A model generated the notes under the pieces. It saw only the letters and a program-made list of their open reading frames with translations, had not been told where the DNA came from and did no database searches. Made by a program: the position numbers and the translations under genes. From contig NZ_CP030827.1 of NCBI RefSeq assembly GCF_003597675.1, positions 2,046,001 to 2,110,000 on the forward strand: 64,000 nucleotides of DNA, given 5' to 3'. This document shows positions 48,012-55,870 of the stretch, in pieces (positions within the stretch are counted from its first letter, which is position 1; each line of letters starts with the position of its first letter). The DNA is from Neorhizobium sp. NCHU2750. Lineage in GTDB: Bacteria; Pseudomonadota; Alphaproteobacteria; Rhizobiales; Rhizobiaceae.

Positions 48012-49136
48012 TCATCGAACGATTGTCAGTGTCTCGGCCGCGCGGGTGATCGCCGTATAGAGCCAGCGTTCGCGCGTGTCGCGGAACGCGAAACTCTCGT
48101 CGAACAGCACGACATTGTTCCACTGCGAGCCCTGCGCCTTGTGGCAGGTCAGTGCATAGCCGTAATCGAACTCGTCATAGCGCTTGCGCGTAGACCACGG
48201 GATTTCCTCCTCGCTCTCGAACGCAGCCTTGAGCAGCTTGATCTTGGCCGCACCGCGATCCATGTCGTCGTCTTCCGGCCGGATCATCAGGTTGATGCCG
48301 GGCTTCACCGTCTCGCGCGATGCACTCATCACCTGCCAGAGAGAACCGTTGAGCAGGCCCTTGACCTGATCGTTCCTCAGGCAGACCAGCTTGTCGCCCG
48401 ATTGCGGGTAGTCGGCGGTAAAGCCTTTCAGCTCGCGCAGGCGCTGATTGTAGCGCTTGCGGGTGCGGTTGGTGCCGACCAGAACCTGGTCGCAATCGAG
48501 TACCAGATCCTGGGTCACCTCATCGCGCGAAATCACCTGCGCCTTGCCATAGTCGCCATACATGATCTCCTTGCCCTCACGCACCTGCATGGCGAGCTGG
48601 ATGATCGGATTGTCCTGCGCCTGCCGATGGATCTCGGTCAGGAGGTAGTCGGGCTCCTGTTCGGTGAAGAACCCGCCGCCCGAAACCGGCGGCAGCTGAC
48701 CGGGATCGCCGAGAACCAGGATCGGCGTGCCGAAGCTCATCAGATCGCGGCCGAGTGCCTCATCGACCATCGAGCATTCGTCGATGACGATCAGCGCCGC
48801 CTTGGCGACCGGGCTCTGCCGGTTGATCGCAAACATCGGTGCAATCGAGGTCTTGCCGGTTTCCTCATCTTCGACCGCCTCCTCGCCGCGCGGGCGATAG
48901 ATCAGCGAATGGATCGTCTTGGCATTGCGCGCACCGCGCGAACGCAGCACCTGCGCCGCCTTGCCGGTAAAGGCAGCAAACAGCACCTCGCCATCGACAT
49001 GCTCGGCAAAATGCTTGGCGAGCGTCGTCTTGCCGGTCCCGGCATAGCCGAACAGCCGGAAAACCTGGCTGCGGCCATCCTTCAGCCAGCGCGAAACGGC
49101 CTTAAGGGCCTCGTCCTGTTGCGGTGCAAATTGCAT
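48012..49136 (-). CDS. ATP-dependent RecD-like DNA helicase
   Basis: This 374-aa superfamily-1 helicase has Walker A GYAGTGKTT at residues 30-38, Walker B VIDECSMVDE, and the C-terminal UvrD-type motif ALTCHKAQGSQWNNVVLFDE, then YTAITRAAETLTIV. It lacks the N-terminal domains of true RecD2 and no RecB/RecC genes are nearby, so it is a stand-alone RecD/Pif1-like 5'-3' helicase. The biological role is unknown; phage or plasmid origin is not suggested by the neighbours. Confidence 0.85.
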   Translation of the reverse strand: MQFAPQQDEALKAVSRWLKDGRSQVFRLFGYAGTGKTTLAKHFAEHVDGEVLFAAFTGKAAQVLRSRGARNAKTIHSLIYRPRGEEAVEDEETGKTSIAPMFAINRQSPVAKAALIVIDECSMVDEALGRDLMSFGTPILVLGDPGQLPPVSGGGFFTEQEPDYLLTEIHRQAQDNPIIQLAMQVREGKEIMYGDYGKAQVISRDEVTQDLVLDCDQVLVGTNRTRKRYNQRLRELKGFTADYPQSGDKLVCLRNDQVKGLLNGSLWQVMSASRETVKPGINLMIRPEDDDMDRGAAKIKLLKAAFESEEEIPWSTRKRYDEFDYGYALTCHKAQGSQWNNVVLFDESFAFRDTRERWLYTAITRAAETLTIVR

Positions 49137-49260
49137 GGCGCGACTTGGCAGGATTCTTCAAGAAAGCGCAACAGAAAAGAACGAAAGATGAATCAAAGCC
49201 GGGGATCGCATAAGCGCCGGACATCAAATTCGCCATCGCGCGAAAATTTCGTATCTCGAC

Positions 49261-49287
49261 GGGAATAAACCGCCTCCCGCCGGTGTC
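49261..49287 (+). promoter_or_regulatory. Candidate ECF-sigma promoter of the PF03640-sigma-anti-sigma operon
   Basis: GGGAAT (49261-49266, in GGGAATAAAC) and GTC (49285-49287) are separated by 18 nt. The GGGAAT/GTC pattern is of the ECF type. It lies 52 nt upstream of the first gene of the operon that encodes a sigma and anti-sigma factor, so autoregulation is likely. The match is by eye. Confidence 0.45.
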
Positions 49288-49338
49288 ATGACATCAGCGG
49301 CCGGGAAAGAGCCGCCTTTCGAAATCAGGAGACGATCC

Positions 49339-49713
49339 ATGAAGACGATCATTCTGACAGCCGTTGCCATCGCCGCGCTGACGACCTCGGCCCTTGCCGC
49401 AGAACCATTCAAGACGGCCAAGACCGCCAAGGGCGACGTGCTGACCGGCGAAAAGGGCATGACGCTCTACACCTTCAAGAACGACAAGGCCGGCACCTCC
49501 AACTGCAACGACAAATGCGCCCAGAACTGGCCGCCGGCCATGGCTGCTTCCGATGCGAAGGCAGAGGGTGCATACTCCATCATCACCCGCAAGGACGGGT
49601 CGAAACAATGGGCCAAGGACGGCATGCCGCTCTATTACTGGACCAAGGACATGAAGGAAGGCGACATGACCGGCGACGGCATGAATGGCGTCTGGCATGT
49701 CGCCAAGCCCTGA
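49339..49713 (+). CDS. Secreted PF03640-type (COG4315) repeat protein
   Basis: This 124-aa precursor begins MKTIILTAVAIAALTTSALA, a signal peptide with AxA cleavage. The mature part has the lipoprotein repeat pattern of PF03640: GDVLTGEKGMTLYTFKNDKAGTSNCNDKCAQNWPP (in parts), then GSKQWAKDGMPLYYWTKDM. The repeat carries Cys pairs in CNDKC and Trp/Tyr residues typical of the family. AGGAGACGATCC is a strong ribosome binding site. It overlaps the sigma factor gene by 17 nt, so the two are made together. It may be an extracytoplasmic sensor or target of the sigma factor; the function is not established. Confidence 0.85.
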   Translation: MKTIILTAVAIAALTTSALAAEPFKTAKTAKGDVLTGEKGMTLYTFKNDKAGTSNCNDKCAQNWPPAMAASDAKAEGAYSIITRKDGSKQWAKDGMPLYYWTKDMKEGDMTGDGMNGVWHVAKP

Positions 49714-50266
49714 TCTTCCCGACAGCAGGAACTCGGCGGCGGCGCGGGAGGATGACGATCCCGCGCCGGTCGCCTTCGAAACGCGCATTCTCGCCCTCCT
49801 GCCGCAATTGCGCCGCTACGCGCGCAGCCTGACGCGATCCGACACGGAGAGTGAGGACCTGCTGCAGGATTGCGTCGAGAAGGCGCTTTCCAGCCGCAGC
49901 CAGTGGCGCGGCACCAATTTCAGGGCCTGGGCCTACCGCATCATGACCAACCTCCATCTCAACGCGCGCCGCAATCGCGCCCGTCACCCCTCGGTGACGC
50001 TCGATGAAACGGAGATCGACCACCTTTCCGGTTCGACCGGCGACCCGCTGGAGCAGGGCCGCCTCGCCCGCTCCCTGGCAAGCCTCGCGCCGGATGCCCG
50101 CGTCGTGCTGATGCTGGTCGTCGTCGAGGGACACAGCTATCAGGACGTCGCGGATATGCTCGACATTCCCATCGGCACGGTCATGTCGAGGCTGTCGCGC
50201 GCCCGCGCGGCACTGAGAGAAAACATGCGGGAGGAAAACGTCATTCCATTGCGGAGACCGAAATGA
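49697..50266 (+). CDS. ECF-family RNA polymerase sigma factor
   Basis: This 189-aa sigma factor has region 2 (SEDLLQDCVEKALSS, RGTNFRAWAYRIMTNLHLNARR) and region 4 (SYQDVADMLDIPIGTVMSRLSRARAALRE, in parts). No regions 1.1 or 3 are present, so it is a minimal ECF type. The start at 49697 (MSPSPDLPD) overlaps the PF03640 gene; an in-frame ATG at 49685 would add four residues. The anti-sigma gene starts 4 nt before its stop. Stimulus and regulon are unknown. Confidence 0.92.
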   Translation: MSPSPDLPDSRNSAAAREDDDPAPVAFETRILALLPQLRRYARSLTRSDTESEDLLQDCVEKALSSRSQWRGTNFRAWAYRIMTNLHLNARRNRARHPSVTLDETEIDHLSGSTGDPLEQGRLARSLASLAPDARVVLMLVVVEGHSYQDVADMLDIPIGTVMSRLSRARAALRENMREENVIPLRRPK

Positions 50267-51060
50267 ACCAGCGCCCCCCCATGTCACCACCGCCCGTGTC
50301 CGAGGAAGAGCTGCACGCCTATGTCGACGGCCTCCTCGACGATGACGGGCGGCGGCGCGTCGAAGCATTTCTGGCCGAAAATCCGGCGGCAAACGAGATG
50401 GTCCTCGACTGGCTCACTCAGAATGACGGTTTGCGCGCCGCCTTTGCCGGCTACGCGAGATCGACCTCATCCGATGTGAGACTGGTTTCGACGCCCTTGC
50501 ACGACCAGCGGCGACCGCGCCGGCGCCTCGCGCTTGCCGCTGCAGCAGTAGGCATCTTCGTGCTGGGAGGCATCACCGGCAGCCTCGGCCCTGCCCTGCT
50601 CAAGAAGCCGGATATCACGCTGGCCTATACCGATATCCTGCCACGCGAGGCCAAGAGCGCCTTTCTCGTCTATGCAAGCGAGGTACGCCACCCGGTCGAA
50701 GTCTATGCCGACGAGGAGGCGCATCTGGCCACGTGGCTCGGCAAGCGTCTCGCGGTCGCAGACCTCAAGGTGCCGAACCTGCAATCTCTCGGCTACCGGC
50801 TTGTCGGCGGCAGATTGCTGCCCGTGGCAGGCAAGCCGGGCGCGATGTTCATGTATGAGGATGCCGGCGGCAAGCGCCTGACGGTCATCGTCGGGCGCGA
50901 CCCCGAAAATGACACGACGAGTTTCCGGTTTGCCTCTTCCGGTGGCCTTGAGACCTTCTACTGGATCGATGGAGGCCTGGGCTATGCCGTCACCGGCGAG
51001 GTCTCACGCACCGTGTTACAGAAGGTCGCGGAGGAATGTTACCGGCAGTTTCCCTCCTGA
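50263..51060 (+). CDS. Transmembrane anti-sigma factor
   Basis: This 265-aa protein has an N-terminal cytoplasmic sigma-binding region (SEEELHAYVDGLLDDDGRRRVEAFLAENPAAN in parts), one membrane helix at about residues 85-110 (LALAAAAVGIFVLGGITGSLGPALL) and a periplasmic C-terminal domain of about 150 residues (DILPREAKSAFLVYASEVRHPVEVY). It lacks the HxxxCxxC zinc motif of ZAS anti-sigma factors. The start overlaps the sigma gene stop by 4 nt (ATGA). The pair is a standard ECF/anti-ECF unit; the periplasmic domain is the likely sensor. Confidence 0.88.
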   Translation: MNQRPPMSPPPVSEEELHAYVDGLLDDDGRRRVEAFLAENPAANEMVLDWLTQNDGLRAAFAGYARSTSSDVRLVSTPLHDQRRPRRRLALAAAAVGIFVLGGITGSLGPALLKKPDITLAYTDILPREAKSAFLVYASEVRHPVEVYADEEAHLATWLGKRLAVADLKVPNLQSLGYRLVGGRLLPVAGKPGAMFMYEDAGGKRLTVIVGRDPENDTTSFRFASSGGLETFYWIDGGLGYAVTGEVSRTVLQKVAEECYRQFPS

Positions 51061-51127
51061 TTGTCGCTTGGCATTAACAAAGCGCGGCTTAGACTGGACA
51101 TAGCGAATATCGGCCGAGGAAATTGCC

Positions 51128-51970
51128 ATGCCCGACATGCCCGTCACCCGCCTTCCATCGGGAATATCCGTACCGTCTCTTGGGCTCGGAACCTGGAAGA
51201 TGGGCGAGGATGCCCGCAGCGCTGACCGGGAAGTCGAGAGCCTCAAACGCGGCCTCGACCTCGGCATGACACTGATCGACACGGCAGAAATGTATGGCGA
51301 AGGCGGCGCCGAGATCATTACCGGACGGGCGATTGCCGACCGACGCGACGAGGTTTTTCTGGTCTCCAAGGTCTATCCCTGGAATGCCAGCCGCCGCGGC
51401 GTGATCGACGCGTGTCACCGCAGCCTGTCGCGCATGAAGACCGACCGTATCGACCTCTATCTTCTCCACTGGCGCGGCGAACACGAACTGGAGGCCACGG
51501 TCGCAGGCTTCGAAGACCTGCGTGAAACCGGCAAGATCGGCGCCTGGGGCGTTTCCAATTTCGACGCAGACGACATGGAGGGATTGCTCGACGTGCCGGC
51601 CGGCGAAAACTGCGCCGCCAATCAGGTTCTCTACAATCTGTCGCGGCGCGGCATCGAATACGATCTCCTGCCTTGGTGCCAGCAGCGCGGCATCCCGGTC
51701 ATGGCCTATTCGCCGATCGAACAGGGCCGCATCCTGCGAAATGCCGAGCTTGTGCGCATCGCCAAGGCCTATCAGGCAACCCCGGCGCAGGTCGCGCTTG
51801 CCTTCCTCATCAGACAACAGGGCGTCATCGCCATTCCGAAATCATCGAGCCCCGAGCGGGTCGAGGAAAATGCCTGTGCCATGGCCCTCGACATCAGCGA
51901 CAGGGATTGGCAGGCCCTTGACCTTGCCTTCCCGCCGCCGCGCAGAAAGCTGCCGCTCGAAATGCTATAA
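51128..51970 (+). CDS. Aldo/keto reductase
   Basis: This 280-aa NADPH-dependent oxidoreductase has the AKR tetrad: Asp in [14 protein letters not shown], Tyr in MYGEGG, Lys in VSKVYPWN and His in [11 protein letters not shown]. The cofactor loop [14 protein letters not shown] matches AKR5-type enzymes. The substrate is not shown. It follows the anti-sigma gene by 67 nt in the same orientation, so co-expression is possible. Its stop overlaps the end of the polysaccharide gene on the opposite strand. Confidence 0.9.
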   Translation: MPDMPVTRLPSGISVPSLGLGTWKMGEDARSADREVESLKRGLDLGMTLIDTAEMYGEGGAEIITGRAIADRRDEVFLVSKVYPWNASRRGVIDACHRSLSRMKTDRIDLYLLHWRGEHELEATVAGFEDLRETGKIGAWGVSNFDADDMEGLLDVPAGENCAANQVLYNLSRRGIEYDLLPWCQQRGIPVMAYSPIEQGRILRNAELVRIAKAYQATPAQVALAFLIRQQGVIAIPKSSSPERVEENACAMALDISDRDWQALDLAFPPPRRKLPLEML

Positions 51971-53002
51971 CGCCTTGCGACCCGCAACGATCGCCTCGAT
52001 CGTCCGGAACACGTCCGTCGCCTCCCATGTCTCGGGATTGCGATAGACGGGGTAGTGAATGAAGGCAGCGGCAGCGAGATGATCGACGCTGCGTGTCACC
52101 ACTCGGCGACGCGCAATGGTGCGCCGCGCCTTGCTGCTCATCCGATCCTCAGTCAGTCCCCAGCCGGAATAGAACGGTGCCGCATAGCAGCGGACCGGCA
52201 CGCCGCGCAAAAGCGCATCGAAACCGAACTGGCTTGCCACCGTCCACACCTCATCGACGGCCTTCAGGATTGCGGCCGCGGATACCGGCTCGGAGGAAAG
52301 TTCGACGCCCGAGCGGCCGGCAGCGATTTCCGTGAGATACCCGCGACGATAGCCGGCAATCACATCCGGATGCGTGCGCACGATGCAATGCGCACCCGTC
52401 GCCAGCGCTTCGTCGAGCATCAGTTCAAACGACTTTTCCGACCCGAGCGAGCGCGGCACGGAGACATCGCCACGCACTTGGTCGACAAGGAGGATTCGCC
52501 GCCGGCCACTCTGTTCGAAGCGTGGCTCGTTGTCGGGAAGATGATTGTATTTGGAAAGTCCGTGCCGGACGATCGCATCCTTCACGTCGGCTCCGAGCCC
52601 TGCATCAGCATCATCGGCCTCAGCGATCAATCGCTCCAGCCTTGAAGCAGCCGATGCATCGGTCGAAAGTCCGAGATCGTCGACGACGATCGACAGCGGC
52701 AGCGAGCCGGATTTGCCGAGACCGACCGAGCGCAAAAAACCGTCCTCCAGCCGCCAGTGCGGGAGGAAACGGGCGATTGCGATGGCCTTGGTGATCTTGG
52801 AACCGATCCGCCCGCCCCAGGCGATCGTGCCGGCAATGCCTGGCGTGAAGCAGCTGAGGATCTCGTCGAGCCCCAGATAGTCCTTCACCCATGGCAGATC
52901 GTCCCGCAGCCAGTGCATGGAGCCGATCGGCGTACCGATCGGGAGAAGCCAGGGCTTTCCCCCGATCCTGTCGGGATCATCATGTTTCAACGCGGACACC
53001 AT
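51965..53002 (-). CDS. KpsC/RkpZ-like capsular polysaccharide protein (single Kdo-transferase-like module)
   Basis: This 345-aa cytoplasmic protein matches the Capsule_synth family (PF05159). Key segments are [51 protein letters not shown] and [22 protein letters not shown]. These correspond to one of the two repeats of KpsC-type beta-Kdo transferases, which are usually about twice this size; rhizobial RkpZ/LpsZ proteins are single-module. It may transfer Kdo onto the phospholipid anchor of a K-antigen, an inference from the family. It is isolated from other capsule genes here and overlaps the aldo/keto reductase end by 6 bp. Confidence 0.8.
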   Translation of the reverse strand: MVSALKHDDPDRIGGKPWLLPIGTPIGSMHWLRDDLPWVKDYLGLDEILSCFTPGIAGTIAWGGRIGSKITKAIAIARFLPHWRLEDGFLRSVGLGKSGSLPLSIVVDDLGLSTDASAASRLERLIAEADDADAGLGADVKDAIVRHGLSKYNHLPDNEPRFEQSGRRRILLVDQVRGDVSVPRSLGSEKSFELMLDEALATGAHCIVRTHPDVIAGYRRGYLTEIAAGRSGVELSSEPVSAAAILKAVDEVWTVASQFGFDALLRGVPVRCYAAPFYSGWGLTEDRMSSKARRTIARRRVVTRSVDHLAAAAFIHYPVYRNPETWEATDVFRTIEAIVAGRKAL

Positions 53003-53074
53003 CTTCGCTGACGTTATCGTGGATATCCGCCTAGCGCGGACGGTGCCCTTTGTCGATGGCGGATAAAACCGCCG

Positions 53075-53647
53075 TTACATGCCTTGCGGGCCACGGTTCA
53101 TCGCCGCGATGCCGGTGCGGCAGATCTCGATCAGCCCGAGCGGCTTCATCACGGCGACGAACTGGTCGATCTTCGACGACTTGCCGGTGATCTCGAAGAT
53201 GAAATGCTCGACCGTCGCGTCGACCACCTTGGCCTGGAAGGCATCGGCAAGCCTCAGCGTCTCCGCCCGCCGCTCACCCTGCCCGACCACCTTGACCAGC
53301 GCCACTTCGCGCTCGATCGGCCGTTCCTGACCGAAATCACGGGCGCGGACCGTCAGGTCGAGCACCCGATGGACGGGCACGATCCGCTCGAGCTGGGCCT
53401 TGATCTGCTCCAGCACGGTCGGCGTACCGTTGGTGACGATGGTAATTCGCGATAGGTGAGACTCATGTTCGGTCTCCGAGACCGTAAGGCTCTCGATATT
53501 GTAGCCTCGCCCCGAAAACAGGCCGATGACGCGCGCAAGCACGCCCGGCTCGTTGTTGACGAGAACCGATAGCGTGTGGTTCTCGACCTTGGCGGTCTCG
53601 GGGCTGATGAAATAGGCGGAGCCGGTCGGCTGTTGATGTGCGTTCAT
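53075..53647 (-). CDS. ilvH: Acetolactate synthase small (regulatory) subunit
   Basis: IlvH is the valine-sensing regulatory subunit of acetohydroxyacid synthase III-like enzymes. The 190-aa protein has the N-terminal ACT domain (LSVLVNNEPGVLARVIGLFSGRGYNIESL in parts) and the C-terminal domain with VVDATVEHFIFEITGKSSKIDQFVAVM. The feedback-binding Gly and Asn of the ACT domain (NNEPGVL) are present. It follows ilvI by 50 nt, so both are controlled by the leader attenuator upstream. Confidence 0.95.
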   Translation of the reverse strand: MNAHQQPTGSAYFISPETAKVENHTLSVLVNNEPGVLARVIGLFSGRGYNIESLTVSETEHESHLSRITIVTNGTPTVLEQIKAQLERIVPVHRVLDLTVRARDFGQERPIEREVALVKVVGQGERRAETLRLADAFQAKVVDATVEHFIFEITGKSSKIDQFVAVMKPLGLIEICRTGIAAMNRGPQGM

Positions 53648-53697
53648 GATCTTGGGTCCGTTTCCTCAAGCGTTGCTTTCACATGCGGCAGCCCGTC

Positions 53698-55491
53698 TCA
53701 GACGAGCTGACGGCCCTTTGCATCAATCGCGGTGGCAACCGCTTCGTCCGTCGCATCGTCCGGCAGCAGCATCTCGTTATGTGCCTTGCCCGACGGGATC
53801 ATCGGGAAGCAGTTGGCGAGATTGGCAACGCGGCAATCGAAGATGACCGGCTTCTTGACCGCGATCATCTCGGCGATCTTGTCGTCCAGTTCCTTCGGAT
53901 CGTCGCAATACATGCCGACGGCACCATAGGCTTCCGCCAGCTTGACGAAGTCCGGCATAGCCTCGGTATAGGAATTCGACAGCCGGTTGCCATGCAGCAA
54001 CTGCTGCCACTGGCGCACCATGCCCATATACTGGTTGTTGAGGATGAAGATCTTGACCGGCAGGTTATGCTGGATGGCACAGGACATTTCCTGGATGCAC
54101 ATCTGGATCGAGGCATCGCCGGCGATGTCGATGACGAGAGCATCGGGATGCGCCACCTGCACGCCGAGTGCCGCCGGCAGGCCGTAGCCCATAGTGCCGA
54201 GACCTCCCGATGTCATCCAGTGGTTCGGCTCCTCGAAGCCGAAGAACTGTGCCGCCCACATCTGGTGCTGGCCGACCTCCGTGGTGATGTAGGTGTCATG
54301 CCCCTTGGTCGCGGCATAGAGGCGCTCCAGCGCATATTGCGGCATGATCACGTCGTTCGAATGCTTGTAGGAGAATGACTTCTTCGCACGCCAGCGCTCG
54401 ATATCCGCCCACCAGTCGGCCGTCTGCGCCTTTTCAGGCCTCTTCGGCAGGGCCCGCCACAGACGAACCATGTCCTCCAGAACATGGCCGACATCGCCGA
54501 TGATCGGAATGTCGACGCGGACATTCTTGTTGATCGACGACGGGTCGATGTCGATATGGATCTTCTTCGAATTCGGCGAAAACGCGTTGACGCGGCCGGT
54601 AATGCGGTCGTCGAAGCGCGCACCGACGCAGACCATGACGTCGCAGTCATGCATCGCGAGGTTCGCCTCGTAGGAACCGTGCATGCCCAGCATGCCGAGC
54701 CAGTTCTTGCCCGATGCCGGATAGGCGCCGAGTCCCATCAGCGTCGAGGTGATCGGAAAGCCGGTCAGTTCGACCAGTTCGCGCAGCAGCTTGGAGGCTT
54801 CAGGCCCGGCATTGATGACACCGCCGCCGGTATAGAGGACGGGACGGCGTGCCGTCGCCATCAGCTCGATCGCCGCCTGGATGGCATTGAGATCGCCGTT
54901 GACCTTCGGCTTGTAGCTCTTCAACGCGGTCGCTTCCGACGGCGGCATGTAGGTGCCGGTCGCAAACTGGATATCCTTCGGGATATCGACGACGACCGGG
55001 CCGGGACGGCCGGTCTGGGCGATGCGGAAAGCCTCGTGGATGACGCCGGCGAGCTCGTTGACGTCCTTGACCAGCCAGTTGTGCTTGGTGCACGGCCGGG
55101 TGATGCCGACCGTATCGGCTTCCTGGAAGGCATCCGAACCGATCAGCGTTGTCGGCACCTGCCCGGTCAGGCAGACGAGCGGAATGCTGTCCATCAGCGC
55201 ATCCTGCAGCGGCGTGACGGCATTGGTCGCACCCGGACCGGAGGTGACGAGCATGACGCCGACCTTGCCGGTCGAACGGGCATAACCTTCGGCCGCATGG
55301 CCGGCGCCCTGTTCATGGCGCACGAGAATATGCTGGATATCGTCCTGCTGGAAAATCTCGTCATAGATCGGCAGCACCGCCCCACCCGGGTAGCCGAATA
55401 TGTGTTCGACGCCGTTATCCTTCAGCGCCTTCAGAACGATCTCCGCGCCAGTCATTCTGTTGTCTGGCATCTGGTTGTTGGTGTCCGTCAT
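53698..55491 (-). CDS. ilvI: Acetolactate synthase large (catalytic) subunit
   Basis: This 597-aa ThDP- and FAD-dependent enzyme makes acetolactate or acetohydroxybutyrate for branched-chain amino acids. Signatures are GVEHIFGYPGGAVLPIYDE with the catalytic ThDP Glu region (EQGAGHAAEGYARSTGKVG), and the ThDP/Mg motif GDASIQMCIQEMSCAIQHNLPVKIFILNN (in parts). GAGGACATG precedes the start. The upstream leader with an attenuator explains control by branched-chain amino-acid supply. ilvH follows in the same operon. Confidence 0.96.
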   Translation of the reverse strand: MTDTNNQMPDNRMTGAEIVLKALKDNGVEHIFGYPGGAVLPIYDEIFQQDDIQHILVRHEQGAGHAAEGYARSTGKVGVMLVTSGPGATNAVTPLQDALMDSIPLVCLTGQVPTTLIGSDAFQEADTVGITRPCTKHNWLVKDVNELAGVIHEAFRIAQTGRPGPVVVDIPKDIQFATGTYMPPSEATALKSYKPKVNGDLNAIQAAIELMATARRPVLYTGGGVINAGPEASKLLRELVELTGFPITSTLMGLGAYPASGKNWLGMLGMHGSYEANLAMHDCDVMVCVGARFDDRITGRVNAFSPNSKKIHIDIDPSSINKNVRVDIPIIGDVGHVLEDMVRLWRALPKRPEKAQTADWWADIERWRAKKSFSYKHSNDVIMPQYALERLYAATKGHDTYITTEVGQHQMWAAQFFGFEEPNHWMTSGGLGTMGYGLPAALGVQVAHPDALVIDIAGDASIQMCIQEMSCAIQHNLPVKIFILNNQYMGMVRQWQQLLHGNRLSNSYTEAMPDFVKLAEAYGAVGMYCDDPKELDDKIAEMIAVKKPVIFDCRVANLANCFPMIPSGKAHNEMLLPDDATDEAVATAIDAKGRQLV

Positions 55492-55551
55492 GTCCTCGTC
55501 CGTTCATTCCTGGATTGTTACCGGCGGCTCCTCCGAGCCGGATTTTGGGCA

Positions 55552-55576
55552 TAAAAAAAGGCCCCTTGAGGAGCCT
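55552..55576 (-). terminator. ilvIH attenuator terminator
   Basis: On the minus strand AGGCTCC-TCAA-GGGGCCT (7 bp with one G-U pair) is followed by seven T residues, a textbook intrinsic terminator. It lies 34 nt after the leader-peptide stop and 60 nt before the ilvI start, so it can only serve premature termination ahead of ilvI. Confidence 0.85.
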
Positions 55577-55583
55577 GTCTTTC

Positions 55584-55633
55584 CGCGCATGGGTGGCTGT
55601 CGCCGGACGGTTACACCGTCCTGCCCATGCGCG
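55584..55633 (-). promoter_or_regulatory. Nested leader hairpins of the ilv attenuator
   Basis: CGCGCATGGG (end of the leader ORF) pairs perfectly with CCCATGCGCG (10 bp). Inside it GGACGGT/ACCGTCC forms a 7-bp stem with a 3-nt loop that includes the leader stop codon. The outer 5' arm lies in codons 12-16 of the leader, so a ribosome that reaches or stalls near this arm would open it. I could not find an obvious long antiterminator pairing with the terminator stem. Confidence 0.65.
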
Positions 55634-55667
55634 TTCCCACAAGAATAATTACCATCGAATTTTTCAT
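55611..55667 (-). CDS. ilv operon leader peptide
   Basis: An 18-codon ORF encodes MKNSMVIILVGTRMGRTV. Four to five branched-chain residues (V, I, I, L, V) come in one run at positions 6-10, the pattern of an attenuation leader for branched-chain amino-acid control. It lies 120 nt upstream of ilvI, followed by nested hairpins and a T7 terminator. The inferred promoter -10 (55676-55681) places the transcription start within a few bases of the ATG. Translation would be leaderless or nearly so, as is known for the rhizobial trp leader. There is no ribosome binding site. Confidence 0.8.
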   Translation of the reverse strand: MKNSMVIILVGTRMGRTV

Positions 55668-55675
55668 GGTCGCGA

Positions 55676-55704
55676 GTGTTAACCGCATAAAGCGCATTCG
55701 TCAA
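55676..55704 (-). promoter_or_regulatory. Candidate promoter of the ilv leader transcript
   Basis: TTGACG (minus strand, 55699-55704), a 17-nt spacer and TAACAC (55676-55681). The -35 matches five of six consensus bases; the -10 is weaker. The predicted start point is within about 1-3 bases of the leader ATG at 55667. Confidence 0.55.
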
Positions 55705-55870
55705 CGCGGCAGGCGCGCAAAATATGCGTGATGACCGTTCTGGCACAACTGCCACCATCACTGCCCCCAAACCCTACACCAGTTATTAAGGCGCGGGCCA
55801 TAATGTGCCGGATCAGTGCGCCGGCCTCACGCGGGCCCGAATTTTCATTCCTAAGTGGCAGGGGCGCCTC

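Larger units (their letters stand above)
55492..55870. other. Regulatory gap between ilvI and the HerA-like gene
   Basis: The side next to ilvI holds the attenuator: promoter (55676-55704), leader ORF (55611-55667), two leader hairpins and the T7 terminator (55552-55576). An extra hairpin CGGCTC/GAGCCG lies between that terminator and the ilvI start (55525-55540). From 55705 to 55870 I see no gene except an alternative extension of the HerA-like gene, and no clear promoter for it. Confidence 0.7.
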
